Source: Candidatus Woesearchaeota archaeon
GTDB taxonomy: Archaea; Nanobdellota; Nanobdellia; Woesearchaeales; JACQSR01
NCBI GenBank assembly: GCA_023255615.1
Contig: JAHFLI010000062.1
Span: 1 to 7,159, forward strand
Length of the DNA stretch: 7,159 nt
Direction of reading: 5' to 3'
Position 1 is the first letter of the stretch, and the number at the start of each line of letters is the position of its first letter. The position numbers and the translations under genes were made by a program. Shown in pieces: positions 5,666 through 7,159 of the stretch. The notes beneath the pieces were generated by a model that searched no databases, was not told the origin of the DNA, and worked only from the letters and a program-made list of their open reading frames with translations.

Positions 5666-5790
5666 CGCCGCGGGTGAGATTCGAACTCACGTGCCCCGAA
5701 GGACAAAGGATCTTTGTGGCCACTGTAAGGTCTCTGAAGGACTTCAGCCCTTAGCAATCCTTCGCAATGGCCAGGCTATGCGACCGCGGC
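5666..5790 (-). tRNA. tRNA-Ser (GCU) with a 40-nt intron
   Basis: A class II tRNA on the minus strand. Acceptor GCCGCGG (5790-5784) pairs with CCGCGGC (5673-5667), with discriminator G at 5666. The D arm has G10-C25, C11-G24 and A12-U23, with the conserved GG in the loop. Anticodon stem AAGGA (5762-5758) pairs with TCCTT (5710-5706). The anticodon GCT at 5755-5753 reads the AGC and AGU serine codons. The long variable arm GTCC-TTCG-GGGC is a short stem capped by a UUCG tetraloop, as expected for serine tRNA. The T arm is GTGAG-TTCGAAT-CTCAC. A 40-nt intron follows A37, leaving an 85-nt mature body. CCA is not encoded. The gene starts 35 nt after the glycosyltransferase stop with its own TATA box and ends in a T-tract. 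Confidence 0.94.
5712..5751 (-). other. Intron in tRNA-Ser, canonical 37/38 site
   Basis: Forty nt lie between A37 (5752) and A38 (5711). The ends can shift by one base without changing the mature tRNA, since both flanking bases are A. The intron has its own hairpin, CTGAA-GTCC-TTCAG (5747-5734), and ends near a GTGGCCAC palindrome. UUG of residues 32-34 can pair with intron CAA next to a 3' bulge AG-A38, but a full four-pair central helix is not visible, so the splice motif is of the relaxed type at best. Confidence 0.8.
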
Positions 5791-5815
5791 ATAGAACCAC
5801 GTGCTCCTTCGATCT

Positions 5816-5823
5816 TTTATAAA
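5816..5823 (-). promoter_or_regulatory. TATA box of tRNA-Ser
   Basis: TTTATAAA on the minus strand, centred 29.5 bases upstream of the mature tRNA 5' end, the same sequence and distance as for the initiator tRNA. It begins 2 nt after the TAA stop of the glycosyltransferase gene, so the tRNA promoter is packed right against the upstream gene. Confidence 0.8.
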
Positions 5824-5825
5824 TA

Positions 5826-6866
5826 TTACCTAGAATATTCACGAATAAACTGATCTAGGAGAGAAAAAAGTTTTCTGTTGTCTTCCCTTCTATACCTCAT
5901 CAGGTTTTTCTTATACTGCTTTAAATTTTTTAAAAACTCAACAATCTCGTTTTTCTTAACGTTCTCGCTAAACTTCCCATACCCCAATCGCTCAATATAC
6001 ATCCCGTTAACAATCTGTTCAAACTGATGTCCGATCACTGTGCAAAACATCGGTTTGCGCAAATACAACGCCTCACTCAATAAGGTAAATCCGCTATTGC
6101 AGATCACGGCTTTGCATCGTGCAAGATCATTATAAAATGTTTTTTCGTTTAACTCTTTAAATTCAATATTTTTTTTGGAAGCTTTTTTCCCAAAACCATA
6201 AACAATAAATTGTTCAGGAATCTGTTCTAGAACATGAAGCAATTCAAGATTGCTTTTTGATGTTTGATAGACCAAGATAACATGATCATCCCGTGATTTC
6301 AGAGAACGAATTTCGTTGCGCAAAATAGGGGGAACCAAATACAGATTCTTCAGCGTTTTCTGAGGATAAAAAAAAGTTGTTGAGATACATGTGCGTGCAT
6401 AGGGAACAACAAACCGAATGGCCGCCCTTGCCCATTTGTAGGCAGAATGGTACCGTGGAGGAACTACTATCTTCGTTCCATATAAGGTGTGTTGATTATC
6501 AATATTAATGACAGGAACATGAAGAATCCATCCCCAATAAATCAATGAAGGCTCAAAATCTGAGATAATAAGATCTGGTTTCTCTTTTACAATGGAATAC
6601 GCAACTTTGGAATGATAGATCCACAAAAAGGGCAATTGGAGGGTGCCAAGCAGAAAAGTCAGAAAAATATTCACCGTATTATTGATATAGATTAAATGAT
6701 AATACCATAAATGATGCACGGGATATCTTGATCGCAAAAACCGATACGCTTTCCCGGATGCAAAAATACTCAATGAATGTTTCCTTGATAAATATTCAAT
6801 AATAGGCTTGCTTCGCATAACATGCCCCATTCCCTGCCCATTAATGCTGTAGAAAATCTTTGCCAT
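5826..6866 (-). CDS. Glycosyltransferase, GT-B fold, MJ1255-like family
   Basis: A 346-residue protein of the MJ1255/VC2487 type (TIGR00661-like), related to MurG-like enzymes that move a sugar from a nucleotide-sugar donor to an acceptor. The N-terminal domain opens with FYSINGQGMGHVMRS (5-19), whose GxGH loop (12-15) is the family acceptor-side motif, then IFASGKAYRFL (34-44) and ISDFEP (101-106). The C-terminal donor domain holds ICNSGFTLLSEALYLRKP (255-272) with Glu265, and HQFEQIVNGMYIERLGYG (280-297), matching the usual QxEQ-N-L-GYG pattern. A hydrophobic patch (about 66-84) may dock it on the inner membrane face; there is no signal peptide. Donor, acceptor and product are unknown; cell-surface glycan or glycolipid synthesis is a family-level guess. 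It starts 1 nt after the upstream stop with no Shine-Dalgarno, implying translational coupling. Confidence 0.87.
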   Translation of the reverse strand: MAKIFYSINGQGMGHVMRSKPIIEYLSRKHSLSIFASGKAYRFLRSRYPVHHLWYYHLIYINNTVNIFLTFLLGTLQLPFLWIYHSKVAYSIVKEKPDLIISDFEPSLIYWGWILHVPVINIDNQHTLYGTKIVVPPRYHSAYKWARAAIRFVVPYARTCISTTFFYPQKTLKNLYLVPPILRNEIRSLKSRDDHVILVYQTSKSNLELLHVLEQIPEQFIVYGFGKKASKKNIEFKELNEKTFYNDLARCKAVICNSGFTLLSEALYLRKPMFCTVIGHQFEQIVNGMYIERLGYGKFSENVKKNEIVEFLKNLKQYKKNLMRYRREDNRKLFSLLDQFIREYSR

Positions 6867-6867
6867 A

Positions 6868-7159
6868 TCAAAATTTAAGGAAACTCATCGTTTTTGGAAC
6901 ATCAGCAGCGTCAACAACAAACAACGTATCCGTCCAGCAGGAGAGGAGTTCAACAATATTGACATTATTTTCAGAAAAGAGAGCCGTCAAATAAGAAATA
7001 GTCCCGATCGTATTCTCGATTTCTTTTGGAGTTTTAAATGTAATCAATGCAAGATTCTTATTTTCTTTGACAACATGAGCAACAAATAACTTTTTTACTT
7101 TCTCATCGTATTTCTCCTGAACAATTAAGGTATAAGTATGAGATCCTTCGATTAAATAA
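6868..7159 (-). CDS. ACT-domain-like protein, C-terminal part only
   Basis: The minus-strand frame from 7158 to the TGA at 6868-6870 encodes 96 residues with no stop; the start lies beyond the right edge. Residues 36-96 follow an ACT-like beta-alpha-beta-beta-alpha order: LALITFKTP (strand), EIENTIGTISYLTALFSENN (helix), VNIVELLSCWTDTLFVV (strand hairpin), then DVPKTMSFLKF (helix). The pairing of NIVE with SCWTDTLFVV is characteristic, from memory, of small archaeal ACT-domain proteins, often with an N-terminal helix-turn-helix-like part, which would be outside this window. ACT domains usually bind amino acids or similar ligands and regulate enzymes or transcription; nothing here shows the ligand. 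The stop is 1 nt before the glycosyltransferase ATG, so the two are very likely one operon. Confidence 0.7.
   Translation of the reverse strand, partial: YLIEGSHTYTLIVQEKYDEKVKKLFVAHVVKENKNLALITFKTPKEIENTIGTISYLTALFSENNVNIVELLSCWTDTLFVVDAADVPKTMSFLKF

Noticed and set aside
5706..5751. Shorter tRNA-Ser intron ending at the first TCCTT (5741-5737)
   Set aside because: It would leave an impossibly long variable region; only the TCCTT at 5710-5706 gives a normal variable arm and T arm.
4770..5790. vapBC island as an integrated element with tRNA-derived attachment sites
   Set aside because: I found no duplicated tRNA 3' end flanking the island and no integrase; both tRNA genes are complete.

Overview
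The window looks like a piece of an AT-rich archaeal chromosome, most likely from an uncultured, DPANN-type lineage. The archaeal assignment rests on two tRNA genes interrupted at position 37/38 of the anticodon loop, TTTATAAA/TTTATATA boxes at archaeal spacing, no encoded CCA on either tRNA, an A1:U72 initiator tRNA, and archaeal versions of SMC, RNase HII and VapB. The DPANN suggestion comes from remembered similarity of the two partial proteins at the window edges and is weaker.

Every recognised gene lies on the minus strand, so transcription runs from high to low coordinates. In that order: the C-terminal part of an ACT-domain protein (7158-6868); one base later an MJ1255-like GT-B glycosyltransferase (6866-5826); tRNA-Ser(GCU) with a 40-nt intron (5790-5666); the VapB antitoxin (5533-5291) overlapping the VapC PIN toxin (5304-4918); the initiator tRNA-Met with a 13-nt intron (4857-4770); RNase HII (4731-4078); the chromosome-organising ATPase SMC (3964-473); and the start of a secreted protein, probably transglutaminase-like (436 to the left edge). 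No stretch over about 135 bases lacks a gene.

SMC and RNase HII are chromosome-maintenance housekeeping genes, and the two tRNAs serve translation. The toxin-antitoxin pair sits as an island between the tRNA genes. It has its own TATA box, an overlapping double-palindrome operator candidate, a structured leader and real Shine-Dalgarno sequences, which the neighbouring genes largely lack. Because some characterised VapC enzymes cut initiator tRNA in the anticodon stem-loop, its position directly upstream of an intron-containing initiator tRNA gene is the most interesting feature here. Nothing in the sequence proves a functional link, and I see no clearly new multi-gene system.
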